A stretch of 64,000 nt of DNA, taken from positions 620,001 to 684,000 of the forward strand of contig CM066287.1 in the NCBI GenBank assembly GCA_033816765.1, given 5' to 3'. A model generated the notes under the pieces. That model saw only the letters and a list, made by a program, of their open reading frames with translations. It was not told the origin of the DNA and did no database searches. The translations under genes were made by a program, and so were the position numbers. Origin of the DNA: Nothopassalora personata. Its lineage: Eukaryota; Ascomycota; Dothideomycetes; Mycosphaerellales; Mycosphaerellaceae. Positions 38,560 to 47,645 of the stretch are shown here, piece by piece. Each line of letters begins with the position of its first letter. Position 1 is the stretch's first letter.

Positions 38560-41500
38560 CTACCCCCCCCTCTGAGAGTGCGCTCCGGAGCACTCTGTCC
38601 TCTCCTATCCATCGTATCCATCATTGCCTTCGCGAACTTCTCGTCGTCTATCAACTCATCATCCGTCACAGTGTCGACTTCCTCGTCCTCCGCGTAACCA
38701 TCTATGACGCTACGTAACGCAGGCAGACTTTCGCGGCGACACGGCGCAGCAGCCTCAGCTACTGTCCGGACGGTGTCTTTCTCGGTGTGTGTACCCAGCT
38801 CTTCACACAGGTACCCTGTGCCGTAGTGACTCGCGCCATCCAGGCGGCTACACACTGCGATCTGATGCGCATCAGCTTCACTGTCGTCATGACTCGCGCC
38901 AATCAGCAGATCGACTCCTGTTACTTGGTCTGTTTGTCGAGAAAGATCGTCATCGCGACGCGTATCGCTCTCTTTCTCACAAGTCCTGAGTCCAGGTCCC
39001 ACCGGCATCAGAGCCATCGCTGCTGCATTGAGTGCTGAGTCACGCGCCAGTCGCATGCCCGTGGCATCCTCATTGGCAACCCAGTCTGCAGGAGGTTGAA
39101 AACCAGGTGGTCTGGTTGCTCGAGGATGGTTATGGTGAAAGTCGGCGACAGAGGCGGCGGCTGTCTCAATGACCTGGCCCGCAGCTTCATAGGATGGTTC
39201 TAGGTATCCAACGTACTTCACCAAGTACTCATAATATGGCTCTTTCACACCACCTCTAGGTGTTCTTCCTCTCGGCCATCTCTTCTTGCAATCCAACACC
39301 TCCTCCACTTCCCAAAAGTCGGGCTCGGCTGGGTTGGTTTCGTGTTGTTCGTCGTCCACGATTCGTATCGGTGGAGGCGCAGGTTGTACTTGCCCTTCGA
39401 CTGGAGGATGAACCGGTGCTAGAAGGTGTGAGTGGAAGCGGTTGTCAATATTCATAGTGGGCGGCAGCTCCACTTTATAGGTGTTCCCCGGCAGCACCTC
39501 CGTGATCACGTGCGGACCTGACCACTTCACGTCCAACTTCCTAGACGGTCTCTCCATCTCCCAGTTCTCGGTGCTCACCCATACCTCGTTACCTTCGACG
39601 TATCGTGGTGCTGGTGTACGGTTTTGGTTTGCGTATTCGGCTTGGACGGCTTGGGCGAGGGCCATTTGCTGTCGTAGGAACTCCTGCATGTCATGCATCT
39701 TTCTTGCGAACCTGTCTGCTGACTCCGCGTCGAGTCGTTGCCTGTGTGGCATAAGTGGCATTGGGAGCTCGAGGTGGAGCTCGGAAAAGCGTGGGTTACG
39801 TCCTGTGTTGGCGTAGAACGGTGATACCCCTGTTGTAGCTGATACGGCGTTGTTAGCAGTAAACTCGGCCAACGGGGCCCAATCCGGCCAGTCATCCTGA
39901 GCGTAATTGACGAACATGCGGAGGTACTGTTCCATCACCTTGTTCGTGTTCTCCGACTGGCCGTCCGTCTCCGGGTGATATGAAGATGAGAGCTTCTGGT
40001 TGATGCCTAGGAGGGCACAGATCCTTCGCCAAAAGGCCGATACCCATTGCGTGCCGCGATCTGAGACGATGGACTTGGGAAGCCCATGTCTGCTGAACAC
40101 GTACTTCAAGAACACCAAGGCACAATGTTCGGCGGTCATCGAGAGGACAGGAATGATGTGTCTTTCCTTGGTAAGGCGGCATGTGACCGTCATGATGTTC
40201 TCGTATGTTCGTCCATCCACCGCACTCTTCCCCTCCGGCAGTTTGACGACGAAGTCGACAGCAATGTCTTCCCATGCGCCGAATGGTACAGGCAACGGCT
40301 TCAACAGTCCAGGGTACTGGATGTTGGTGCTCTTGTTCGTGTGGCAAGTGCGACAAGCTCGGACGTATTTCTTGACAAAACGAGCCATGCCTGGCCAAGT
40401 ATAATTGCGAGCAACGAGTTCGTAAGTCTTTTCATCTCCCATGTGGCCCGCTGCGGCATGGTCATGGAAAGCTTGCACGATGCGAGTGCGCACCGGCACT
40501 TCTCCTTCATCAAGGGCATCTTCTGACTCTGGTGGAACGAACAGGCTGTATCCGCCATAGATGTTCTTGATGTATATCATTCCCCCAACTGGCACTGCAT
40601 GACGGTCGTCGATACGATGTTTTCGTAGCAGCGTGCATGGCTCATCGCGTTCCAGTTGTTGGACGGCCTCCTCTGCTTCTGGCTGCGCATACAATTCTCG
40701 GATGGCGGTGGTGAGCGGAGTCACGACGTCGTTGGCGGAGGCGCTAAGGACTCTCGTGGAGGACAGATTCAGAACCCGGTCTGGCCCAAGCAATATCTGA
40801 TGTTGTTGCTGATTGCGCAGATCAGTAAGATCGCCAGGCACAGGAAGGTCCTGTGAGCGCCGTGTGAGACTGTCCGGCTTCGTGCCTTGTACGCCTGGTC
40901 GGTACACTATCTTGAAGAAGAATTGGGACAGGAACTCGGCCCACCTAGCTTGCCTTCGGTTAAGCTGTTTCGTACTCATGAACCATTCAAGGTTCTTGTG
41001 ATCAGAATACACGAGAGTAGGCTTGTCCTCTGCAGAGTCGGGGTCTGGCAGATTCTCGTAGTCGTCAGTGCCGTACTCGTTGACGGTTAGCTCCGGGCGC
41101 CATTCTTCGAAAGCTTGTACGATCGCCAAAAGCTCCTTGTCATAGATGTCGTAATTGCACTGTTGCGGATCCATCTTCTTGGACATGTATGCGATCGGAT
41201 GAAGTACGCCATTCTCATCTCGTTGAGAAAGGACTGCTGCGGTCACGTAATCCGAGGCATCTGTTTCGAGAATCGTTTCTCTTCCTGGATAGAAGTGCTT
41301 CAGTGTAGGGGCGTCGATGAATGCCTGTTTCAGCGCGTCGAATGCTCGTTGGCACGACTCTGACCATTCCCATGGTACGTTCTTGCGCGTGAGTTTGGTC
41401 ATGGGCAAACAGATCTTGCTAAAGTCTTTGATGAACCGCCGATAGAAGTTGGCAAACCCCGTGAACGACAAAATATCGGTAACGTTGGCGGGAGTAGGCC

Positions 41501-43604
41501 AGTTCTTCACGCATTCGATCTTGGCTGGATCCATTTTGATGCCTTCGTTCGTAATAATCACGCCAAGATATGTGGTCTCATGTCTGAAGAACTCGCACTT
41601 GTCGATGTCGAGCTGCAGTCCAGCAGCGTCGAGCTTTCTCAGAACCTTTAGCACATGTTGGACGTGCTCTTCCCTGGTTTTGCTGAATACAAGTGCATCA
41701 TCCAGGTAGCATGATACGAAGTCATCCAAGAACTCCCTCAGAGTGTCGTTAATGAAGGATTGGAATGTTCCTGGCGCATTGCATAATCCAAAGGGCATAA
41801 CCACGCATTCGAACTGCCCATACCTAGTAGTGAATGCCGTTTTCCATTCATCCCCTGCTGCAATGCGGATACGGTTGAATGCTGCAATGACATCCAGCTT
41901 AGTGAACCATTGCGCGCCTGCAATGCGGTCTAGCGTTTCCTGAAAGAGAGGGATTGGGTACCTGCTCTTTGTGGTCAGCGCGTTCAGTGCACGATAGTCG
42001 ACACAAACGCGGAGTCCTCCGCCTGGTTTCTTTACTATCAGAACAGGTGCTGCTGCTGGTGACACACTGCGCTGGATGAAGCCTTTTTCGAGCTGGTCAT
42101 CGACCCATTTTTTAATGACCTCGTTTTCCCGAGCGGAGAAGGAGTATGGTCTTCGAAACGGAGGGGTTTGACCGTTCTTCAGTTTGATCTCGTGGTCCAC
42201 ACCTGGTCTCCTTGGTGGCACCTTGTCTGCCTCCTTGCGGCTGAACAGTCTGGCCATTTCTCGGAATTCAACCGGCAGCAAAGGGGTAGGATCTTGGTCT
42301 TTGTCTTTGCCGTTCATGAATCGCTGATAGTCGTCGGCTGACACGGCAGATGCATTGAGTTGTCGCTGGGTGTAATCACCCGGGGACTTCTCCAATCTGT
42401 CCATGTTCTCCTGAGTGTTGGAGTCCACCAACATCGCAGCCGTGCCTCCTCTTACGGGCTTAGCTCGCATGCCGAATGCCTTCAGCGCACAAGCTGAGAG
42501 GGGATCGCGAGCGACTTGTTTGTCAAGGTCTTCTTTCGGATCAAACATCCACATCATATGAATTTCACAGCCTTGCCTGCGACTCATTCGCCTAAGCGCC
42601 TCTGCCGTGATGGGTTTGATATCGATCTCGGGTTCTTCTGGCATAGGCTTCGGCGCCTTCTTGGTGTGTCGAGCCGGACGCTTCAGAGTGTCAGGACCAT
42701 CAGCAGGTAATGGCTTACGGGCGTGGTGTGATGCTTCCAGTTCTTCTTCAAGGTCTACTGCATGCCGCATGGCTGCCTTCGTGTTGTGTGTCTCCTGAAC
42801 CACAGCTGGGACGGGTTCATCTTCATCCTCTACGTAAGGTCGTACGTAGTTAGCGAAGTTGGATCTGGAGGGTTCGAGCACTGGCATTTCGGTCTGCAGG
42901 ATGCACACCGGCGTGGTTCCTTTGTCGTTGATAGACTGCACGCATACGGGTTCAGTGCTCCTCAAGCAGTTGGCGCGGCAATAGGCTGAGAACAGAGTCA
43001 TGGTTCCTGACGCATAGTGGAACACAGGCTGATGCTCGTCGTGCCAGGGTCGGCCGAGGACTACATCATATTCCAGTGATGCGCAGTAACCAGACCTTGT
43101 CTCCACGTGGTCGCCGATCTGGATCTGTGCCGTTGTTCTGTGAGTGATTAGGTCACTAGCAGGTTGGCCGTCTGCTAACATCAGCCCCATGGGGTTGGGC
43201 AGTTGTATCATATCAAGGTTATTTCTGCGCGCAAAGTCGATGTCGAAGTACGTAGAGTTAGCACCATCATCATGAAAGGTTTGAGCAGGGATCTTTCCAT
43301 TCACTGTGCATGGCATAACCAAATGAGAAGCTATCACTGGATTGTGTTCATCTACAGAGTGGTTTGCAGCCAGCAGGGAGTGTGCCGATATGCTCAAAAC
43401 CTTGCCTCTCTCAGGAGGTCCTTGCTCATGTTCATGCTCTTGTACTCGTGACTCGTGCGGTCCACTGTGTGTTGCGCTCACAGAGTGGACTAGGCGTTTC
43501 CCGCGCCGCCGTTGTTGTTGGCATTGCCACCACCATTGCGACGGTTGTTGCTTGGGTTGTAACCTGGTGCGAAAGGACGGCGGGCAACATCGCGCAGTGG
43601 ACAC
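38490..43604 (-). CDS. pol: Gypsy-1 pol: protease, RT, RNase H, integrase, chromodomain
   Basis: A 1704-codon frame, -1 relative to gag and overlapping it by about 115 bases. It is probably entered by frameshift at 43496-43502, so the true product starts near codon 37. Domains in order: retropepsin with FHDDGANSTYF (about 110-120, an unusual DDGA in place of DTGA), RT with YLDDALVF (633-640), RNase H (about 790-910), integrase zinc-binding HHCC (about 1040-1100) and DDE core (Asp near 1121, VSDRGTQW near 1180, SENT Glu near 1217), and a C-terminal chromodomain (about 1431-1501, EYLVKYVGY). The chromodomain in this clade directs integration to chromatin carrying particular histone marks. The frame runs through the polypurine tract and 70 bases into the 3' LTR. 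No inactivating change seen. Confidence 0.95.
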   Translation of the reverse strand: MSTARCCPPSFRTRLQPKQQPSQWWWQCQQQRRRGKRLVHSVSATHSGPHESRVQEHEHEQGPPERGKVLSISAHSLLAANHSVDEHNPVIASHLVMPCTVNGKIPAQTFHDDGANSTYFDIDFARRNNLDMIQLPNPMGLMLADGQPASDLITHRTTAQIQIGDHVETRSGYCASLEYDVVLGRPWHDEHQPVFHYASGTMTLFSAYCRANCLRSTEPVCVQSINDKGTTPVCILQTEMPVLEPSRSNFANYVRPYVEDEDEPVPAVVQETHNTKAAMRHAVDLEEELEASHHARKPLPADGPDTLKRPARHTKKAPKPMPEEPEIDIKPITAEALRRMSRRQGCEIHMMWMFDPKEDLDKQVARDPLSACALKAFGMRAKPVRGGTAAMLVDSNTQENMDRLEKSPGDYTQRQLNASAVSADDYQRFMNGKDKDQDPTPLLPVEFREMARLFSRKEADKVPPRRPGVDHEIKLKNGQTPPFRRPYSFSARENEVIKKWVDDQLEKGFIQRSVSPAAAPVLIVKKPGGGLRVCVDYRALNALTTKSRYPIPLFQETLDRIAGAQWFTKLDVIAAFNRIRIAAGDEWKTAFTTRYGQFECVVMPFGLCNAPGTFQSFINDTLREFLDDFVSCYLDDALVFSKTREEHVQHVLKVLRKLDAAGLQLDIDKCEFFRHETTYLGVIITNEGIKMDPAKIECVKNWPTPANVTDILSFTGFANFYRRFIKDFSKICLPMTKLTRKNVPWEWSESCQRAFDALKQAFIDAPTLKHFYPGRETILETDASDYVTAAVLSQRDENGVLHPIAYMSKKMDPQQCNYDIYDKELLAIVQAFEEWRPELTVNEYGTDDYENLPDPDSAEDKPTLVYSDHKNLEWFMSTKQLNRRQARWAEFLSQFFFKIVYRPGVQGTKPDSLTRRSQDLPVPGDLTDLRNQQQHQILLGPDRVLNLSSTRVLSASANDVVTPLTTAIRELYAQPEAEEAVQQLERDEPCTLLRKHRIDDRHAVPVGGMIYIKNIYGGYSLFVPPESEDALDEGEVPVRTRIVQAFHDHAAAGHMGDEKTYELVARNYTWPGMARFVKKYVRACRTCHTNKSTNIQYPGLLKPLPVPFGAWEDIAVDFVVKLPEGKSAVDGRTYENIMTVTCRLTKERHIIPVLSMTAEHCALVFLKYVFSRHGLPKSIVSDRGTQWVSAFWRRICALLGINQKLSSSYHPETDGQSENTNKVMEQYLRMFVNYAQDDWPDWAPLAEFTANNAVSATTGVSPFYANTGRNPRFSELHLELPMPLMPHRQRLDAESADRFARKMHDMQEFLRQQMALAQAVQAEYANQNRTPAPRYVEGNEVWVSTENWEMERPSRKLDVKWSGPHVITEVLPGNTYKVELPPTMNIDNRFHSHLLAPVHPPVEGQVQPAPPPIRIVDDEQHETNPAEPDFWEVEEVLDCKKRWPRGRTPRGGVKEPYYEYLVKYVGYLEPSYEAAGQVIETAAASVADFHHNHPRATRPPGFQPPADWVANEDATGMRLARDSALNAAAMALMPVGPGLRTCEKESDTRRDDDLSRQTDQVTGVDLLIGASHDDSEADAHQIAVCSRLDGASHYGTGYLCEELGTHTEKDTVRTVAEAAAPCRRESLPALRSVIDGYAEDEEVDTVTDDELIDDEKFAKAMMDTMDRRGQSAPERTLRGGGSVTVPAPIHLDPRARAWAPQARR
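43460..43502 (-). promoter_or_regulatory. Programmed -1 frameshift signal, Gypsy-1 gag-pol
   Basis: On the minus strand the heptamer GGGAAAC (43502-43496) sits in gag phase as G GGA AAC, the canonical X XXY YYZ form. After a 5-base spacer that includes part of the gag stop (TAG, 43492-43490) comes a stem-loop, 43490-43479 pairing with 43471-43460 (12 pairs with one C.C mismatch, 7-base loop). Slippage of one base at the heptamer moves ribosomes into the pol frame. Confidence 0.85.
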
Positions 43605-45562
43605 TGGTCTGTGTCAACGCGGCGGTGTCCCTCTTCTTCGCACTTCAGACACCGATTCTGGTCGATGCATTCTTGGGCTCGAGTCGCATCCAGAGGCTGG
43701 ATGTGCTGATACTGCTGAGGACGGTCAGCCCACTTGGTCTTAGCATTCGGGTTGGTAGTGGTGTTCGTGTTGCCTCCACCGCTCGAAGTGCTATCCTTCT
43801 TGTCATCGCCACCCTTGGTGTTCTTCTTGTCACCTTGGGTCTTGTTGCTGGTCTTGCCGTGCTTAAGGTCGTAGGCTTCAAACTTGTCCTCGTAATCGTA
43901 CAGTGCTGAGACAACTTGTTCGAGAGTCATCTTGGCCGTATCCTCGTTCATAATGCGGTTGTCGTAGCGCGCATTCAGCTTGCGGAGTAAGAAGTCCTTC
44001 TCGAGCTTCTTCTCCTCGGCGCCGTTGTCCAGATTGACGATGTCGGCGTTCTCGCGGAAGGATGGGTAGAAGTCGCTGAACTTCTCCTTGTCGCCTTGCT
44101 GAAGAGTGTTGAGCTTGGTCATGGCGTTGGCGTGGGCGTTGCGGGTGCCGTAGCGCTTAGCCAGATCCTCCATCATCTCATCAACGGAGGCATACTGGGT
44201 AGTTGTGCCATCCGTGGACTTGGTGAGACTAGGAATCTTTGAGTCGACATATGTCCAAGCGCCGTTCTTCAGCCAGCTCTGGACGTTTTGAAGGGAGTCC
44301 TTTACTGTACGGTACTTGGATGCTTGCAGCTTAGCTTCAGCAGCACGCTGCCATTCTTGAAACTTGATGTCGTCGCTCTTCGGGTCGAACTTGGTAGGGG
44401 CCTTCGGTTCGGTAGAAGACTTGATGCCGGTAGTCATGTTGGCATCATATGTGGTGTATGCCGAGATGGGGTTGCCATCTGAGTCCGTCTTCTTACTAGC
44501 CCTCTCGCGACTACCGCTCTTGCGACTGTTCTTGCGGTTCTTGTCCTTGTCACCATCCTCGTCGTCCGAAGAGTCAGACGAATCAGGATCTCCGTTGTTC
44601 TTCGTGGGCTTGCCGGACTTCTGAGGCTTGTTTGGCTTGCCGCCATTCTGGCGACGCTCCAGCGACTCTTCGGACTCCGTTCTCTGCGGAGGTGGGTCCT
44701 GTTTCTCCTTGGACCGCCCTCGTTCCTTCTTTTGCTTCTCGAGCTCAGCAATGCGTTCCTCGGCAGCTACAAGCTTGGCCTCAGCTGCCTTGCACTGGGT
44801 GCGGTACAGCTTCTTAGCTTCCGTGGCCTTGGCCGTATCAGCCTTGGCTTGGATAAGTTCATCGGGGTCGACGTTGATGGTGTTATCGTGCTTTGCGATC
44901 TCCTCCTTCAACTTGGTGATTTCCTCCTTGAGAGTGGTGTTCTCCGCTTGTTCCTCACCAATCGCATCCTCGAGTCGGTCCATCTGGTCCTTTGCATCTT
45001 GCGCCTTACGGAGGTTGATGCGGTTGGCCATCTCGAGTGTCGCATTTAGTTTGTGTGTGCGGCGATGGTCTGACTCGATGTCGCACAGGATCTTGTGGAT
45101 CGCTTGAGGGTGGTCGTTGACCGTCTTCTTGAACTTATCGGCGTTCAGCCCATTCAGTGAGTCAAAAGCTTCCTGGAAGTTGTCGATAGTAACCCTCCTC
45201 TCAGGTGCGCTTGCACTCGTGCCCGCTCCTTCGTCTTCTGTCTCATCCTCGATGAACTCGTGCCCGCACAGATCAGCCAAGTTCAGTTCTGTTTCGGCTT
45301 CCTCCTCTTCAATCTCTTGGAGTTGGTCGAACACTTTCTTATGCTGCTTGCGGTACTGGTTGTTCTCGTCGAGGAGCTTGTTCACAATATCCTCTTCTCG
45401 TCCTTGGGTCTGAGTCGCCTGGGCTGGGTTCGCGCTGTTGGGATCCGGCGGATCAGGTGGGAGGGTGAAGAAGGATGATCTACTAAGGGACGCGCGATGG
45501 ACGCGTCGGTCAGTGTTCTCTGCGCCTGCGCCTGGCGCGCCGGTGCCGGTGGGTCTTGCCAT
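43490..45562 (-). CDS. gag: Gypsy-1 gag
   Basis: 690 codons from ATG at 45562 (MARPTGTGAPGAG). The N-terminal half is acidic and strongly helical, with probable coiled coil at about 150-290 (LKEEITKLKEEIAKHD). A Lys/Arg/Ser-rich linker (about 290-350) precedes a retrotransposon gag core (about 390-560, with FQEWQRAAEAKL and YPSFRENADIV). Near the C-terminus is a zinc knuckle CLKCEEEGHRRVDTDQC, spaced C-x2-C-x4-H-x7-C, longer than the usual last gap of four. A Gly/Asn-rich tail precedes the stop. Gag forms the particle and binds the RNA. The stop codon lies in the frameshift signal to pol. Confidence 0.92.
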   Translation of the reverse strand: MARPTGTGAPGAGAENTDRRVHRASLSRSSFFTLPPDPPDPNSANPAQATQTQGREEDIVNKLLDENNQYRKQHKKVFDQLQEIEEEEAETELNLADLCGHEFIEDETEDEGAGTSASAPERRVTIDNFQEAFDSLNGLNADKFKKTVNDHPQAIHKILCDIESDHRRTHKLNATLEMANRINLRKAQDAKDQMDRLEDAIGEEQAENTTLKEEITKLKEEIAKHDNTINVDPDELIQAKADTAKATEAKKLYRTQCKAAEAKLVAAEERIAELEKQKKERGRSKEKQDPPPQRTESEESLERRQNGGKPNKPQKSGKPTKNNGDPDSSDSSDDEDGDKDKNRKNSRKSGSRERASKKTDSDGNPISAYTTYDANMTTGIKSSTEPKAPTKFDPKSDDIKFQEWQRAAEAKLQASKYRTVKDSLQNVQSWLKNGAWTYVDSKIPSLTKSTDGTTTQYASVDEMMEDLAKRYGTRNAHANAMTKLNTLQQGDKEKFSDFYPSFRENADIVNLDNGAEEKKLEKDFLLRKLNARYDNRIMNEDTAKMTLEQVVSALYDYEDKFEAYDLKHGKTSNKTQGDKKNTKGGDDKKDSTSSGGGNTNTTTNPNAKTKWADRPQQYQHIQPLDATRAQECIDQNRCLKCEEEGHRRVDTDQCPLRDVARRPFAPGYNPSNNRRNGGGNANNNGGAGNA

Positions 45563-45700
45563 TGCTGCTGTGTTAGCTATGACCTACTTCAAGGTGCGAC
45601 TCAGTCGAGTCCAACACCTGATCTCAGCACCTTGTGCTGTCGCGGTTTCTCTGCAATCTCCCGAATGCAGCTTCTCGTGTCTCTCTACACGTTGGTGATG

Positions 45701-45710
45701 ATCTATTCGA
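45701..45710 (-). promoter_or_regulatory. Self-complementary primer site of Gypsy-1
   Basis: Minus strand TCGAATAGAT, two bases inside the 5' LTR end, is the exact complement of ATCTATTCGA in the LTR (45764-45755). This is the arrangement of Tf1/sushi-type elements, where the 5' end of the RNA folds back and primes. No tRNA-like primer site is visible. Confidence 0.75.
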
Positions 45711-45712
45711 AG

Positions 45713-45905
45713 TGTCACAAGCAGGTGCAAGCACGTGGTCGGATAAGGTACAAGTCGAATAGATAGCTATCTAAGAGAGGCGCGGAGAGCGCGAGATACT
45801 TAAGGGAGCGCCAAGCCGATTAGTCAGCGGCTTAGTCAGCGGCGCGCTTGTGGTGCCCACGCACGTGCGCGCGGATCGAGGTGAATGGGCGCCGGTACGG
45901 TGACA
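45713..45905 (-). repeat. 5' LTR of Gypsy-1
   Basis: 193 bases identical to the 3' LTR. It contains TCTTAGATAGCT directly before the predicted RNA start at 45764; the same words stand before the predicted start in Gypsy-2, so this may be part of a core promoter. Confidence 0.93.
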
Positions 45906-45910
45906 GGCGT

Positions 45911-46849
45911 ACTATATTCTTACCGCGGCAGTCCCTTACTAGGTAGCTAGGTTTGCTATATCCGTAGTAAGTTCGTGTTTCTTTCGAACTCCGGGATACT
46001 CTATTCCCGTTACTATTCCTAATCTTACGACCCTTTTCGGTGACGTCGAGTTCTATTAGCTATAGTCCGTAGTACGGTTTATCCCTAGGCTTATTGTTAT
46101 AATTGTCGTAGAAGCCTCTATTACGGTTATTATAGCCTAGTGTATATCTAGCCTTTCCGGATACCTTAGAATCGTATCGTCGTTCTATAGCTTTTTCGTA
46201 GAGCTTGTCGTTAAGATTAATCGTAACTCTAACGAGGTCGCCTAAGCTATCGATCTTCCGACCGTCCCTTATTAACTCGTCCTTAACATGCTCCTTTAGT
46301 CCTCTCCGGTATATAACTTAAAGTGCTTCGTCGTCCTAATCGGTAAGTTGCGCGTATTCCTAGAATTTAGTAGTATATTCGGTAGTAGATCTCTTCTAGG
46401 TTAAATGCTAAATAACACGAACGGTAGTAGTAATCTTATTAGAGACACTAAAGACGCTCTTTATAGCATGCTTAAGATAGTTATATAACCTAAAGATTCC
46501 GTCGGTATTGTCTTCTCCGTTACTGTCTAGGTATTTCCTAAGGAATAGTTTAACCTAATATTGTACTCGTCCTCTTAAAAAGGTAGTAGTAAAGATAGGC
46601 TTAAGGTTCTTAGGCATAGAGTTAAACAAGAAGTACATATCTATCTAAGAGACCTAAGTGTCAAACTTGTCTCGGTCGCTATAGTAGTATTCTAGCTTAC
46701 TAACCTTAAGGGTGTCGTTGTCTATATAACTAGCTAAGGCATTAATAGCATCGTTCACGGTCTAAGGTCGTCGGGCTCTACTTGCTTCACTAGGGGCGGG
46801 TGTTCCCCGTTCACTCTATCGGTCTCCTATCGTAGAGGGCGTTTAAAGC
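45911..46849 (-). pseudogene. Element A gag remnant
   Basis: A degraded minus-strand Gypsy gag. The low-coordinate end reads like the end of a CCHC knuckle (LVRDCRGKN near 45925-45955), cut by the Gypsy-1 insertion. A related remnant of a different element lies at 48019-48885. Confidence 0.6.
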
Positions 46850-47312
46850 TGTTAGGTTTAGTATAACCTAATAATATCATAAGTTAAGAAGACAAGCTTA
46901 ATTGGGTTTGTTCTCGGGCCGATAGAAAGTTAAGGGAGAGTAATAAAGTAGTAGCTATCTTGTCTTATAAAGACTAAGCAGTAGTAAGGTAGAGGTTAGG
47001 TTGTAGTGTATTCCAAACAGTAATATTAAACAGTAAGTTGAACGCCTCGAAACTATAAGGAGTTCTTAGCGTTCCTAAATATAAGGGCAATTATTATTAA
47101 TCTACTCTAATCTATTAATCTACTTCATAGATCATATAGAGCAATAGATTAATTAGTGTCGTGCTCTATTCTAATCTATTAATCTACTTTATAGATTATA
47201 TAGAGCAATAGATTATTCTACAGTAGCTGTGCCTTTCTAGCTGTAGTTTCGCCCACTTAACTATAGAGGCTCCGATTGGTCGCTAAGTATTAGCTTAATC
47301 TAACCCGTAACA
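46850..47312 (-). repeat. 5' LTR of element A
   Basis: 463 bases, pairs with 25639-26101; the many differences are transitions. Confidence 0.88.
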
Positions 47313-47317
47313 ATTCG

Positions 47318-47645
47318 ACTATCTAGCCCGTTCGATTAATGCTAACATAGCTACCTATTTCCTCGCTAGTTTCGTAGTATACGTTAACGTAGTACGACGG
47401 GCGCGAGTCGCGGTTATTAACGTTACTATTACGGTCTCTATTAGAAGAATCCTTCCGATCTTTATAAACTGTCGCTAGTAGGCCCTAGGATTACCTAACA
47501 TCTTATATGTTAAGCTAAATAGTAGGGTAAGCTATTATACTACTATAAGACTACCTTAGCTTATAGCGACTAACTGCGCTACCTATAGTACCCGGGCTTA
47601 CTACTTTAGAACCTAAGGACAGGTTCGTAATAGGGGAGGATATAT
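47318..47645 (+). other. Element C 3' internal end
   Basis: The part of element C beyond the insertion of A, ending in a G-rich polypurine-like tract before the LTR. No frame could be followed. Confidence 0.5.

Larger units (their letters stand above)
38367..45905 (-). mobile_element. Gypsy-1: complete chromovirus-type Ty3/Gypsy element
   Basis: 7539 bases. Two 193-base LTRs (38367-38559 and 45713-45905) look identical base for base. Target duplication GGCGT at 38362-38366 and 45906-45910. Gag and pol are intact on the minus strand. Polypurine tract AGAGGGGGGGGTAG (minus strand) is next to the 3' LTR at 38560-38575. The primer site is at 45701-45710. CA and TG are at normal frequency, unlike the surrounding element A. 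It looks young and possibly still able to move. Confidence 0.95.
25639..47312 (-). mobile_element. Element A: Gypsy LTR retrotransposon, RIP-degraded, split by B and Gypsy-1
   Basis: LTRs of 463 bases each at 25639-26101 and 46850-47312, with target duplication ATTCG at 25634-25638 and 47313-47317. The C-rich tract right after the left LTR (CTATCCCCCTC) is the polypurine tract of a minus-strand element. Going down the minus strand: gag 46845-45911, interruption by Gypsy-1, rest of gag and protease 38366-37000, interruption by B, then RT, RNase H and integrase 29788-26200. Net length without inserts is about 6.95 kb. Confidence 0.85.

Noticed and set aside
38502..43909. Many plus-strand frames opposite Gypsy-1 gag and pol (up to 181 codons)
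   Set aside because: They mirror the codon bias of the coding strand, have no recognisable domain and no partner exons.
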